A DNA stretch of 64,000 nt from Streptomyces cellulosae (GTDB lineage Bacteria > Actinomycetota > Actinomycetes > Streptomycetales > Streptomycetaceae). Of the stretch, positions 17,220 through 26,436 are shown piece after piece. The DNA lies in contig NZ_JOEV01000005.1 of assembly GCF_000721105.1 (NCBI RefSeq), positions 62,001 through 126,000 of the forward strand, written 5' to 3'. The first letter of the stretch is position 1, and every line of letters begins with the position of its first letter. A program made the translations under genes and the position numbers. The notes beneath the pieces were generated by a model. It was not told where the DNA came from and made no database searches. It saw only the letters and a list, made by a program, of their open reading frames with translations.

Positions 17220-18731
17220 ATGGCTCAGACAGCCGCAGCGCCGGACACGGCGCCTCTCCGGAAAAGCGGTGCGCAGGCCGATGAGGCCGGGCCCCGCCAT
17301 CGGTGGTGGATCCTCGCCGTCATCGGGCTCGCCCAGCTGATGGTCGTACTGGACGCGACCATCGTGAACATCGCCCTGCCGTCCGCCCAGGCCGACCTCG
17401 GCTTCTCCGACGGCAACCGGACCTGGATCGTCACCGCCTACTCGCTCGCCTTCGGCAGCCTGCTGCTGCTCGGCGGCCGGATAGCCGACCTCTTCGGCCG
17501 CAAGCCCGCCTTCCTGATCGGCGTGAGCGGCTTCGCGGCCGCCTCAGCCGTGGCCGGCGCCGCCGTCAACTTCGAGATGCTGGTCGCGGGCCGCGCCCTC
17601 CAGGGCCTGTTCGGCGCGCTGCTCGCCCCCGCCGCGCTCTCCCTGCTGACGACCACCTTCACCGACGCCAGGGAACGCGCCAAGGCGTTCGGCATCTTCG
17701 GCGCCATCGCCGGCTCCGGAGCGGCCGTCGGCCTGCTGCTCGGCGGTGTTCTCACCGAGTACCTGAACTGGCGCTGGACCCTCTACGTCAACCTCTTCAT
17801 CGCGGCCTTCGCGATCGTCGGCGGCTCGATGCTGCTCCAGCGCACGGCTCGGGACCGCACCTCCAAGCTCGACATCCCCGGCACCGTCCTGGTCACCACC
17901 GGCCTCTTCAGCATCGTCTACGGCTTCTCCAACGCCGAGTCCCACGACTGGAGCTCGCCGCTGTCCTGGGGCTTCCTCACGGCCGGCGCCGTACTGCTGG
18001 CGGCCTTCACCTGGTGGCAGACCAAGGCCTCGCACCCGCTGCTGCCGCTGCGTGTGCTGCTCGACCGGAACCGCGGCGCCTCCTTCACCGCCATGCTGAT
18101 CTCCAGCGCCGGAATGTTCGGCGTGTTCCTCTTCCTCACCTACTACCTGCAGCTCAGCCTCGGCTTCTCCGCCGTACAGACGGGTCTGGCCTTCCTCCCG
18201 ATGGTCGGCGCCCTCATGGTGAGCGCCACCATGTCCACCAGCTTCCTGATACCGCGCGTCGGGCCGAAGATCGTGGTCCCGCTCGGCGCGGTCCTCGGAG
18301 CCGTCGGCATGGTGTGGCTGACCGGCCTCGGCCTGGACAGCACGTACGCGGCCCATGTCCTGCCGCCGCTGCTGGTCACCGGGTTCGGCATCGGCCTGAT
18401 CATGGCCCCTGCCATGAGCCTCGCCACCAGCGGCGTGGCCTCGGACGACGCCGGCGTCGCCTCGGCCTCCGTCAACACCATGCAGCAGATCGGCGGTTCC
18501 ATCGGTACGGCGCTGCTCAACACCCTCGCCGCCAGCGCCGCCACCTCCTACCTGGTCGGCAAGGACCCCGCCGACAAGCTCAACCAGGCCCACGCCGCAC
18601 TGGAGTCCTACTCCACCGCCTACTGGTGGTCGGCCGGCTTCTTCGCGGCCGGCGCTCTGATCACGGCGCTGCTCTACCGGCGCGGTGTCCCGGCGGCCGA
18701 CGCGGACGCCGCTCCCACAGTCCACATGTAA
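17220..18731 (+). CDS. MFS multidrug exporter, DHA2 (EmrB/QacA) type
   Basis: A 503-residue, 14-helix drug/proton antiporter. Family marks include LMVVLDATIVNIALPS in helix 1 (motif D1), GGRIADLFGRKP between helices 2 and 3 (motif A), AGRALQGLFGALLAPAAL (motif B), and GSGAAVGLLLGGVLTEYLNW (motif C). It should sit in the cytoplasmic membrane and export a hydrophobic drug or metabolite. It is transcribed alone from a promoter with two palindromes and ends at a strong hairpin shared with the convergent SDR gene. The neighbouring BVMO cassette might produce a substrate, but this is only a guess. Confidence 0.92.
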   Translation: MAQTAAAPDTAPLRKSGAQADEAGPRHRWWILAVIGLAQLMVVLDATIVNIALPSAQADLGFSDGNRTWIVTAYSLAFGSLLLLGGRIADLFGRKPAFLIGVSGFAAASAVAGAAVNFEMLVAGRALQGLFGALLAPAALSLLTTTFTDARERAKAFGIFGAIAGSGAAVGLLLGGVLTEYLNWRWTLYVNLFIAAFAIVGGSMLLQRTARDRTSKLDIPGTVLVTTGLFSIVYGFSNAESHDWSSPLSWGFLTAGAVLLAAFTWWQTKASHPLLPLRVLLDRNRGASFTAMLISSAGMFGVFLFLTYYLQLSLGFSAVQTGLAFLPMVGALMVSATMSTSFLIPRVGPKIVVPLGAVLGAVGMVWLTGLGLDSTYAAHVLPPLLVTGFGIGLIMAPAMSLATSGVASDDAGVASASVNTMQQIGGSIGTALLNTLAASAATSYLVGKDPADKLNQAHAALESYSTAYWWSAGFFAAGALITALLYRRGVPAADADAAPTVHM

Positions 18732-18782
18732 GCGGCATGTGGTGGCCCGCGCCCACCTGTGGGGACGGGGCGGGTGCGGACG

Positions 18783-18814
18783 ACGGGCCCGGTGCTTTCG
18801 AGCACCGGGCCCGT
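18783..18814. terminator. Strong bidirectional terminator with UUCG loop
   Basis: ACGGGCCCGGTGCT pairs perfectly with AGCACCGGGCCCGT (14 base pairs) around a TTCG tetraloop, an exceptionally stable hairpin. It lies between the convergent MFS gene (ends 18731) and SDR gene (ends 18920). There is no T-run on either side, as is common for Streptomyces terminators. Confidence 0.85.
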
Positions 18815-18919
18815 GAACGTGTACGGCGCGTGTACCGCCGGTGCCTCGCGAAGGGCTGCGGCCGCCGGAGCGGCGGTGTTCCAGCGGCCGAACGGTCGCG
18901 GGGCGTGCACACCCCGCTG

Positions 18920-19687
18920 TCAGACGGCTGCCCAGCCGTCGTCGACGGGGAGGACGGCGCCGTTGACGAAGGAGGCGGCGTCGGAGGCCAGGTAGACGAT
19001 GGCCTCGGCCTGTTCCTCGGCCGAACCCAGTCGGCCGATGTTGGCGCCGATCAACGGGCTGATGACGGTGGGGCCGTGGGCTTCCTGACCGGCGTCCACG
19101 CGGATGTTGGTCGCGGTGGGCCCGGGGGCGACGGCGTTGGCGCGGATGCCCTGTCCCCGGTACATGACGGCGAGATTCTTCACCAGACCGACGATGCCGT
19201 GCTTGGAGGCGGTGTAGGCGGCCCCCGCCGAGCCGCCGCGCAGGCCGGCCTCGGAGGCGGTGAAGACGATCGAGCCGCGTCCGGCGGCCAGCATGTGCGG
19301 CAGGACGGCGCGCGTCAGCAGGAACGGCGCCGTCAGATTGACCCGGATGACCCGCTCCCACTCGGCGTCGTCGGTCTCGCCGAGCGCGGACATACGGTCC
19401 ATGATCCCGGCGTTGTTCACCAGGACGTCCACGCGGCCGAAGACCTCGACGGCCCGCTCGACGACACTGTCCACGACCTGCTGGTCGCTCAGGTCTCCGA
19501 CGACCGCGACGGCGTTTCCCCCGGCCGCGCCCATCTCCTCGACCGTCTTCTCCGCGCCCGCCCCGTCCAGGTCCGCGACCAGAACCTTCGCACCTTCCTG
19601 CGCGAACCTCAGGGCCGTGGCCCTTCCGATGCCGGACGCGGCGCCGGTGACGACGACACCGCGCCCTTCAAGACCCGTCCCGCCCAT
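18920..19687 (-). CDS. SDR-family NAD(P)-dependent oxidoreductase
   Basis: A 255-residue classical short-chain dehydrogenase: cofactor motif TGAASGIG, NNAG, catalytic serine in IVFTASEAG, and YTASK with the Tyr and Lys. Asp in VADLDG after strand 2 favours NAD(H). The ATG at 19687 has GAAGG 8 bases upstream; a GTG three codons earlier is too close to that site. It is the last gene of the TetR-BVMO-lactonase operon, 61 bases after the SMP-30-like gene. In that context it may oxidise an alcohol to the ketone used by the monooxygenase. Confidence 0.88.
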   Translation of the reverse strand: MGGTGLEGRGVVVTGAASGIGRATALRFAQEGAKVLVADLDGAGAEKTVEEMGAAGGNAVAVVGDLSDQQVVDSVVERAVEVFGRVDVLVNNAGIMDRMSALGETDDAEWERVIRVNLTAPFLLTRAVLPHMLAAGRGSIVFTASEAGLRGGSAGAAYTASKHGIVGLVKNLAVMYRGQGIRANAVAPGPTATNIRVDAGQEAHGPTVISPLIGANIGRLGSAEEQAEAIVYLASDAASFVNGAVLPVDDGWAAV

Positions 19688-19748
19688 GTGATGCACCTTC
19701 TCTCTGTGGACTGCCTACGGTCTCTGTGTGAAGCCGATCGCGGCTCGG

Positions 19749-21386
19749 TCACGTCTTCAACTGCCACACGCTTCCTTCACCGTTGGCCGACAGGAAGAGG
19801 GAACCGTCCGGGGCGACGGCGAGGCCGGCGAACGGAGGCGGCGAGCCGGGCATGCCATGGGTGAACAGCGCGGGTTCGGTGCGCGGTGTGGTGCCCGGGG
19901 GCGGTCCGACCGGCAGGTCCTCGGCATCGACCCGGCTCTCACCGGTGGTCAGCGAGACGGCCCACAGCCGTCGGTGCTCGGCGTCCACCGCGAACAACTC
20001 GTCGCCGCGCACGGCCAGTCCCTGCGGTGCGCCGAGTTCGCCCGCGACGACCTCCGCCGCCCCGTCCTCCCCGATCCGCAGCACTGCTCCGAGCCGGTCG
20101 TCGCTCACATAGCAGTGCCCGGCGGTGTCGAAGGCCACGTCCACGGGATGGTCGAGCCCTTCGGTGAGCACGGTGACGGTGTCGCTGGCGTCAATGGCCA
20201 CGACCCGGCCGGCGCCCGCCTCGGCGACGACCAGCGACCCGTCCGGCCCCACGGTGATGCCGACGGGCTGGTCGAGTCCGGTCGCTCGTTCCCGTGTGCC
20301 TCCCAGGTCGGGGTCGTAGGTGTGGACGTCGCCGTACTGGGAGGTGATGTGCACGAAACCGTCCGCGCCCGCGAGCCCGTGCACGAACGGCGGCAACAGG
20401 TTGAGGGTCGTGAGGTCGCCCATGCGGTCCACGTCGCCCATGGCGTCCCCGTCGGAGGGCTCCGGGGTCGTCAGCCGGTAGTGGTCGGCCACGTACACCG
20501 TGCCGCCGAGATCGACCGTTATGCCGTAGGGGCCGTCGAGGCCGCGGGGGACGATCTCGCGCGTACGGCCGTCGGGGTGCAGTTCGGTGACGCCGCCGCT
20601 GGCGTAGCTGGAGACGAACATGCGGTTGTCCGCGTCGAAGGCAGCGTTGTCCAGGCCCACCAGGCCGCTGGTGACGAGCGTGCGCGAGCCGCTGCCGTGC
20701 AGGTCGATCCGGGTCACGATGCCTTCCGCGCCCCGGGACAGGACATGCAGGACTCCGCCCTGGTCGAAGCGGACCGCGACCGGCTCGTGCACGTTCTCTG
20801 CGACCACCTCGGGCACACCGCCGTCCGGCGGGATGCGCCACACCTGGCCGGTCATCATGTGCGGGTAGTACAGCCGGCCGTCCGGGCCGAGTTGCATGGC
20901 GTTGCCGAGCGCGAGCCCTTCGGTGAGCACCACGGCTTCGCCACCGTCCGGGAACAGTTCCAGCAGCCGGCCCCCCGGCCGCATCTCGTTGACGAAGAGC
21001 CGGTCGCCGACGCAGGTGATGCCGTTGGGCACCTTCACCTCGGCCGAGACCAGGGAGTACTCGCCCTGCGGGTTGCGTCGCCACACCCGGCCGGGCACCA
21101 GGTCGGCGAGGTACATCGAGCCGTCCGCGCCGAAGGCGAGGTCGTCGGGCGACTGCACCGGGCCGTCCATCGGTACGACGATGTCGACGTCTCCGGTGGC
21201 GGTGTCGACGGCGCTGATCTGCCCGGCGAGGAACTGGGCGACGTACAGCCGCCCGTCGGGACCGAAGGCGACGCCGTTGGAACCCCACAACCGGCTGGGC
21301 GGGTTGAGGCGCCTGGCCTGCCTCCGGGTACGCACGGCGGGCCGGCTGCCGGTTGCGTCGAACCGGCTGGGATACGAAGTCCTCAC
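19749..21386 (-). CDS. SMP-30/gluconolactonase-like beta-propeller protein
   Basis: A 545-residue cytoplasmic protein made of repeated propeller blades, for example GSNGVAFGPDGRLYVAQFLA, QSPDDLAFGADGSMYLADL, DGPYGITVDLGGTVYVADHY and QPVGITVGPDGSLVVAE. The length suggests two propellers or a long NHL-type array, longer than a usual SMP-30 lactonase of about 300 residues. No signal peptide is seen. The start is the GTG at 21386, overlapping the BVMO stop by four bases (GTGA), so translation is coupled. In this operon a lactone hydrolase is the expected role, opening the ester or lactone made by the monooxygenase; the role is inferred. Confidence 0.75.
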   Translation of the reverse strand: MRTSYPSRFDATGSRPAVRTRRQARRLNPPSRLWGSNGVAFGPDGRLYVAQFLAGQISAVDTATGDVDIVVPMDGPVQSPDDLAFGADGSMYLADLVPGRVWRRNPQGEYSLVSAEVKVPNGITCVGDRLFVNEMRPGGRLLELFPDGGEAVVLTEGLALGNAMQLGPDGRLYYPHMMTGQVWRIPPDGGVPEVVAENVHEPVAVRFDQGGVLHVLSRGAEGIVTRIDLHGSGSRTLVTSGLVGLDNAAFDADNRMFVSSYASGGVTELHPDGRTREIVPRGLDGPYGITVDLGGTVYVADHYRLTTPEPSDGDAMGDVDRMGDLTTLNLLPPFVHGLAGADGFVHITSQYGDVHTYDPDLGGTRERATGLDQPVGITVGPDGSLVVAEAGAGRVVAIDASDTVTVLTEGLDHPVDVAFDTAGHCYVSDDRLGAVLRIGEDGAAEVVAGELGAPQGLAVRGDELFAVDAEHRRLWAVSLTTGESRVDAEDLPVGPPPGTTPRTEPALFTHGMPGSPPPFAGLAVAPDGSLFLSANGEGSVWQLKT

Positions 21387-23209
21387 GCCTCCTCCGCCCC
21401 CACCAGCACGTCGTCCATGCCGCCGTCCGCCCGCCAGCGCCTGAGCAGCTCGTGGAAGACGACCGGTCCATCGGCGTACGCCACCCGCTCCCTGGGCATG
21501 CCCTCGTTGTTGTAGTAACCAGGGGTGCACTCCGCCAGGAAGGCGTGCAGGTCGGGTGCGTTCTCGCGGAGGGTGGCCAGCCAGGCGTCCTGCGCCTCGG
21601 GGGTCGGTTCGACGTACCGGGCCCGGCGTTCGCGGGCCGCGGCCACGACCTCGGCGACGTGCTGGGCCTGTTCGTCGAGGATGTGAACGAAGTTCACGGC
21701 GGACGCGTTCTGCAGCGGGCCGAGCTGGAACAGGTTGGGGAAGCCGTGGGTGTAGAAGCCGTGCAGGGTCTTCGGGCCTTTGGCCCAGGCCTCGAAGAGA
21801 TGGACACCTCCCCTGCCGTACACCGGGAGCCGTCCGGAGAGGATCCCGGAGACCCCGGTCTCGAAACCGGTCGCGAAGATGACGCAGTCCACCTCGTACT
21901 CGGTGTCGCCGACCACGACGGCGCTCTCCGTCATCCGCTCCACGCCGTGGGTGTCGGCCGTGTCGACGAGGGTGACGTCGGGACGGTTGAAGGTCTGCAG
22001 GTAGCTGTCGCTGAACGTGGGCCGCTTGCACATGTAGCGGTACCAGGGCTTGAGCTTCTCCGCCGTGGCCGGGTCCTCGACGATGCGTTCCACGCGGGCG
22101 CGGATCTCGTTCATCTTCTGGAAGTCGGCGAGCTCGTAGGCGCGTTCGCGTTCCTCGGGCAGAACGTCCGCGTAGGCGTTGGTGGGGATGAGTTTTTCCT
22201 GGAGCCGGGCGCTGCTGGTCCAGGAGTCGTTCACCAGGTCCTGGTCCGTGCGGACTCCGGTGACCACCTTGAGGAAGTTTTCCATGCGCTGCCGCTGCCA
22301 GCCCGGCGCCAGGGAGTCGGCCCACCCTGGGTCGGTGGGGCGGTTGTCGCGGACGTCGACGGAGGAGGGCGTGCGCTGGAACACGTACAGGTGCTTGGCG
22401 TCCGCGCCGAGGTGGGGCACGACCTGGATGGCGGTGGCGCCGGTGCCGATCAGGGCGACGCGCTTGTCGGCGAGCCCGGTCAGACGGCCGTTCGCGTCGC
22501 CGCCGGTGTAGGCGTAGTCCCAGCGGCTGGTGTGGAAGGTGTGGCCCTTGAAGGTCTCGATGCCGGGGATGCCGGGTAGTTTCGCCTGGCTGAGCGTTCC
22601 GGTGGAGACGACCACGTAGCGGGCCCGGATGCGGTCACCGCGGTCGGTCGCGACGATCCACTCCGACTCGGCCTCGTCCCAGCGCAGTTCACTCACGCCG
22701 GTCTGGAAGCAGGCCTCGCGGTAGAGATCGAAGTGACGGGCGATGGCCTGGGCGTGCTGCCGGATCTCCTCCCCCGGCGCGTAGCGCCACTTCGGGACGT
22801 AACCGACCTCCTCCAGCAGGGGCAGGTAGACGTACGACTCGATGTCGCAGTGGATGCCCGGGTACCGGTTCCAGTACCAGGTGCCGCCGAAGTCCCCGCC
22901 CTTGTCGATGACCCGGATCGACTCCACGCCGGCCTGCCGCAGCCGGGCCGCGGCGAGCAGACCGCCGAAGCCACCGCCGACGATCACCGCCTCCACGCGG
23001 TCGTGCAGGGGCTCGCGGGTGAACTCCGGGTCCGCGTGGGGGTCTTCGGCGTAGTAGCCGAACTCGCCGCCGGTGCCCCGGTATTGGGCGTTGCCGTCGG
23101 GGCGGATGCGGCGGTCGCGTTCGGCACGGTAGCGCGCGCGTAAGGCCTGGAGATCGAGCCCGGGGTCGTGCGAGTGGTTCGGGCTGGAGGAGGTGTGGGG
23201 GGTGGACAT
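21383..23209 (-). CDS. Flavin-containing Baeyer-Villiger monooxygenase
   Basis: A 608-residue class B monooxygenase. The FAD Rossmann motif is VIVGGGFGGLLAAARL, and the BVMO fingerprint FxGxxxHxxxW is present as FKGHTFHTSRW. The NADP Rossmann motif is VALIGTGATAIQ, and ATGFE lies in the FAD-closing region. An N-terminal extension of about 75 residues precedes the FAD site, as in the phenylacetone- and cyclododecanone-monooxygenase groups. It converts ketones to esters or lactones using NADPH and O2. ATG 23209 has AGAGGA 5 bases upstream. It is the first enzyme gene after tetR and has its own promoter with an operator at 23436-23464. Confidence 0.92.
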   Translation of the reverse strand: MSTPHTSSSPNHSHDPGLDLQALRARYRAERDRRIRPDGNAQYRGTGGEFGYYAEDPHADPEFTREPLHDRVEAVIVGGGFGGLLAAARLRQAGVESIRVIDKGGDFGGTWYWNRYPGIHCDIESYVYLPLLEEVGYVPKWRYAPGEEIRQHAQAIARHFDLYREACFQTGVSELRWDEAESEWIVATDRGDRIRARYVVVSTGTLSQAKLPGIPGIETFKGHTFHTSRWDYAYTGGDANGRLTGLADKRVALIGTGATAIQVVPHLGADAKHLYVFQRTPSSVDVRDNRPTDPGWADSLAPGWQRQRMENFLKVVTGVRTDQDLVNDSWTSSARLQEKLIPTNAYADVLPEERERAYELADFQKMNEIRARVERIVEDPATAEKLKPWYRYMCKRPTFSDSYLQTFNRPDVTLVDTADTHGVERMTESAVVVGDTEYEVDCVIFATGFETGVSGILSGRLPVYGRGGVHLFEAWAKGPKTLHGFYTHGFPNLFQLGPLQNASAVNFVHILDEQAQHVAEVVAAARERRARYVEPTPEAQDAWLATLRENAPDLHAFLAECTPGYYNNEGMPRERVAYADGPVVFHELLRRWRADGGMDDVLVGAEEA

Positions 23210-23435
23210 CGGGGTCCTCTTCCTCTCTGTGTTCCGTCGGGGTGCCGCCGTGGCTGTCGCGGGGGCACCCGGGCGTCGAGCCGGCCTGTCGCCTGGCGTG
23301 GCACGGGTGTTGCGGTGAGCGCCCGCCATGAACCACCCCCTCGCCGGTCCCCGGGCGTCGGGCGTCGGGTCACCGCCTTCCGTCGTGCGCCTCGACGACC
23401 GCGCCGTGCGTGACCGCGTCGTCGCGAGCGGTGAA

Positions 23436-23464
23436 AATCTATCACTCAAAAACTTTAGTGACCA
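23436..23464 (-). promoter_or_regulatory. BVMO-operon promoter with TetR-type operator in the spacer
   Basis: On the minus strand a TGGTCA -35 and a TAGATT -10 are exactly 17 bases apart. The spacer is filled by an imperfect palindrome (plus-strand 23442-23461), arms TCACTCAAAA and ACTTTAGTGA, and includes the stop codon of tetR. The AT-rich site contrasts with its surroundings. A TetR repressor bound here would block RNA polymerase directly. The pairing with the adjacent TetR gene is inferred from position. Confidence 0.65.
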
Positions 23465-24090
23465 GGTTGATCGCGACGCTTGGCCTCCTGGCCGGCCCCG
23501 GCCGAAGGCGCCAGCACCCGCGCGAACGTCTCGGCGATCGCGGCGATGTCCACCGTGGGGTCGTGCATCCACTGGATCTGCAATCCGTCCATCACCGCCA
23601 GCACCGCCCTGGCCAGATGGTCGGCCGGCTGGTCGGCCCTGAGCGCACCGGCCTTCTGCTGCGCCTCCAGTTCCTGCGTGACCTCGGCGGCGAGAGCCCT
23701 GTAGCGCTCGGTGAAATAGTCGTGCGCGGGGCTCTCCGGATCGGTGGCCGCCGCCGACAGCGTGACGGACAGCTTGGCCAGTCCGGGATGATCGGTCGCG
23801 TGCCGGGCGCTTGCCGCCATGCCCTCGACCATGCCCTTGCCCGATGCGGCGGCGCCCGCGATTTCCTTGCCCCTCATGTCCCGTCGTTCCAGAACGGCGA
23901 GGAGCAGGTCGTCGCGCGTGGGGAAGTAGTACGTCAGCGCCGGCTGCGTCACCCCGACCCGGTCGGCGATGTCCTGCAGCGAGGCACGTTCTCCGTGCTC
24001 GTCGATGGCCTCGTAGGCGGCCTGGAGGATCTGCTCCCGCCGCTCCGCGCTCTTGCGGTACGGGCCTCGTGGGTTTCGCTGGTTCGTCAC
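23455..24090 (-). CDS. TetR-family transcriptional regulator of the BVMO operon
   Basis: A 211-residue protein. The helix-turn-helix lies near residues 20-60 (SLQDIADRVGVTQPALTYYF), preceded by RREQILQAAYEAI, and the C-terminal ligand domain matches the group with EVTQELEAQQKAGALRAD. It begins with GTG 24090, for which only a weak ribosome-binding site is visible. The gene precedes and is co-directional with the BVMO-lactonase-SDR genes; its stop codon lies inside the operator-like palindrome of their promoter. It probably represses them until the ketone or lactone effector is present. Confidence 0.85.
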   Translation of the reverse strand: MTNQRNPRGPYRKSAERREQILQAAYEAIDEHGERASLQDIADRVGVTQPALTYYFPTRDDLLLAVLERRDMRGKEIAGAAASGKGMVEGMAASARHATDHPGLAKLSVTLSAAATDPESPAHDYFTERYRALAAEVTQELEAQQKAGALRADQPADHLARAVLAVMDGLQIQWMHDPTVDIAAIAETFARVLAPSAGAGQEAKRRDQPGH

Positions 24091-24543
24091 TCGTCAGACC
24101 GTACTTCAGGGATATGGCGCGTCACGGGCGCGCTGCGGCCTGCCGCGGGCCGGTCATGGCGCCCGCCGGCGCCGAGCCAGTAGAAACGACTCCCTGCGGA
24201 GGGAAACTCCGTTGATCCGCCGACGCATCCGTCCTCGCGGCGGCCGCAGGGCTCGTCTCCACGTTCCTGCCGGCCGTTTGCGGCTCCTCGACGGAGAACG
24301 TTTCCGAAGCGGGGCCCGGCGAGGCCGCCCCGGTCGCCACGTCCGGCTCGCCTCCCGCGACGTCCCGACCGGCCGACGGCGGTGACTGCCCCGGCTGCCG
24401 CCCGCTTGCGCGCCAGGGCCGACCACTCAAGGCTGGACGTAAAGGGCGCACCGGACGGCGCGAGGGTGCCGCCGGCCGGCCCCAGTCACCACTCGTTCCC
24501 GAGTGTCACCTTCCTCTCAGGGGCGACGAGGAGGTGCGGTCCC
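24091..24543. other. Gene-poor stretch between tetR and the Rv1733c-like gene
   Basis: About 450 bases with no gene I can support on either strand. It must carry the divergent promoters for tetR (minus) and the gene at 24544 (plus), but no box pair stands out. Confidence 0.35.
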
Positions 24544-25128
24544 ATGGGCACGGTGAGGCGAACGAGGCGGTGGTGGTGGCGGTGGCGGAGCAATCCGTTG
24601 CGCCGGCGCACGGACATCGTCGAAGCGTGGATCGTCCTCGCCGTCTGGACGGTCATCGCTCTGGGCGGCACTCTCGCCGGCCTGGCGACGGCCCACGCGG
24701 CCGAGGAGTCCTTCGCGCTGCTGCGGCGCGAGCGCCACTCGGTTCCCGCCGTCCTCGCGGAGAGCACGTCCGGAGCGGTACCGACGGGGGAAGGTACGGA
24801 AGCCGGGCAGGTTCGGGCGAAAGTCCGCTGGTCGGCGTCGGACGGTTCCACCCGTACCGGCCGGACCATGGTGGACTCCGGCCGCAGCGCCGGATCGAAG
24901 GTCGTGATCTGGATGAACGGCCAGGGGCAGCTCACCGCCGAGCCGCCGGCCGAGAATGCGGCGGCCGCCGAGGCGTCCCTGCTCGGCATCGGGGCCGCGC
25001 TCGCCTTCGCGGGTCTGACGTTCGCCGCCGGCCGCCTCACGCAGTGGCGCCTCGATCAGAGGCGTTACGAACAATGGAGCCGTGAGTGGGAAACCGTCGG
25101 ACCGCAGTGGGGGCGTAAGGGCACCTGA
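24544..25128 (+). CDS. Rv1733c-family-like membrane protein
   Basis: A 194-residue protein with two membrane segments: one after the basic N-terminus (NPLRRRTDIVEAWIVLAVWT), the other near ASLLGIGAALAFAGLTFAAG. The NPLRRRTD opening and two-helix hairpin with an outside loop of about 90 residues are typical of the actinobacterial Rv1733c family, whose function is not established. GAGGAGG stands 9 bases before the ATG, fixing the start. The loop RAKVRWSASDGSTRTGRTMV resembles the repeated pattern seen in this family. It appears monocistronic. Confidence 0.75.
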   Translation: MGTVRRTRRWWWRWRSNPLRRRTDIVEAWIVLAVWTVIALGGTLAGLATAHAAEESFALLRRERHSVPAVLAESTSGAVPTGEGTEAGQVRAKVRWSASDGSTRTGRTMVDSGRSAGSKVVIWMNGQGQLTAEPPAENAAAAEASLLGIGAALAFAGLTFAAGRLTQWRLDQRRYEQWSREWETVGPQWGRKGT

Positions 25129-25383
25129 CGCGCGATGGGGCGAGCAGCTCCCGGACGGGTCGAGACTGCCCTCGTGGCTTCGCGCAGGAGCAGCCGGGCT
25201 GGTGATGAGCCCGCTCGGCGCGACCCCCGCACCGGGGCGGAGGACTGACGGCGATGACCGCGGCCTCCGACCGCGCACGGCCTCCGGCACACCTCGACCC
25301 CCGTCGATGTCCGGCGGACCCCGGGCAGGCCGAAGAAGTCCGCTCGGCCGCACAGAAAAACAGAGCGCGGGGGGGGGACCGGG

Positions 25384-26436
25384 TCACCGAACTCGAGGTT
25401 GCGCAGGCGCCTGTGTGGGTTCGGTGTCGCACGCGTCCACGGCCCCCTGAGCTGGCGGTTTCCGGTCGGCGATCGCCTCGCGAAGGCGGCGTCGCGCGGT
25501 GGCGGAGGCGCCCGCCGTGAGGAGTGCCTCGGTCACCGCCCCCACCACCGGGGGTACGTCGAGCACGCGGGGCCGGGCCAGCGGGGCCTCGGCGGCCAGC
25601 CGGGCGTGGATGTGGTCCCGGAGCAGCACCTGATCGTTCTGCAGGGTTCCCCCGCCGAGCACCACCGGCGTCGGGGTGCGCAGGAGGCGGAGCCGGCGCA
25701 GCAGGGCGGTCACCATGGCGACGATCTCGTCGCCGAGCCGTACCACGATGCCCCGCGCGACGGCGTCACCGCTCGCGGCGGTCGCGAAGACCAAGGGTGC
25801 CAGTCCGTGCAGGGCCGGGACCGGTATCTCGCCGCTGCTGACGGCCAGCGCGACGGATTCCACGCTGGCCAGGCCGAAGTGGGCAGGAAGGTCCCGCCTC
25901 AGCCGGGTCGCCGGGCCCCGTCCGTCGCCCGCGCGGACCGCGGCCCCCAGTCCGGCCCGTGCCACCGCGAGCCCGCCGCCCCAGTCCCCCGTGATGTCGC
26001 CGAGGGAGAGGAAGCGGGCCTGGCGGCCCTGCGGGTGGACTGCGGCCGCGTTGATGCCGGCGCCGGACACCACCGCAACCCCCCAGCCGTCCGGCGCCCC
26101 GGCCCGCAGCACGGCGAGCGTGTCATTGCGTACGACCGCCCGCTCGGCCACACCCAGCCGCGTCAACTGCCGTAGCGCCGACCGCTCCTGGGCCCGCCGG
26201 TCCACATTGGCGAGGAAGTACGCGCCGACCGCGACCGGGGTCGTGTGCGCCAGGCCGGCCTCCGCCAGTGCCCGCCGGCCCAGGTGGGCGAGCCGTTCGG
26301 CCGTGACCTCCATCCCGTCGGTGTGCGGGCGGGTGCCCTCCCCGCGTGCCCATGCCAGCAACCGTCCCTCGGTGTCCGCGAGGACGAGGTCGGTCTTGGA
26401 GTTTCCGCCGTCGACGCCCACCACGAGGTCAGGCAT
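25384..26436 (-). CDS. BadF/BadG-type sugar kinase (N-acetylglucosamine kinase-like)
   Basis: A 350-residue kinase of the ASKHA fold: phosphate-1 motif VGVDGGNSKTDLVLAD, adenosine region VVSGAGINAAAV, and phosphate-2 region VVLGGGTLQND. N-acetylglucosamine kinases and glucosamine kinases belong here. It is the last gene of locus A and overlaps the GH4 gene by 8 bases, so the two are probably made together. Beside a GH4 enzyme, which usually prefers 6-phosphorylated glycosides, it may phosphorylate the imported sugar before hydrolysis, or one of the released units. A run of nine G lies just after its stop. Confidence 0.8.
   Translation of the reverse strand: MPDLVVGVDGGNSKTDLVLADTEGRLLAWARGEGTRPHTDGMEVTAERLAHLGRRALAEAGLAHTTPVAVGAYFLANVDRRAQERSALRQLTRLGVAERAVVRNDTLAVLRAGAPDGWGVAVVSGAGINAAAVHPQGRQARFLSLGDITGDWGGGLAVARAGLGAAVRAGDGRGPATRLRRDLPAHFGLASVESVALAVSSGEIPVPALHGLAPLVFATAASGDAVARGIVVRLGDEIVAMVTALLRRLRLLRTPTPVVLGGGTLQNDQVLLRDHIHARLAAEAPLARPRVLDVPPVVGAVTEALLTAGASATARRRLREAIADRKPPAQGAVDACDTEPTQAPAQPRVR

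Noticed and set aside
17303..19864. An 853-codon plus-strand open frame
   Set aside because: It is a +2 shadow of the MFS gene followed by the antisense of the SDR gene; composition is Arg/Gly/Pro-rich with no family match.
19749..22325. Single 858-residue minus-strand protein
   Set aside because: The first third is in a shadow frame of the monooxygenase; the propeller match starts only at the GTG at 21386, which overlaps the monooxygenase stop.
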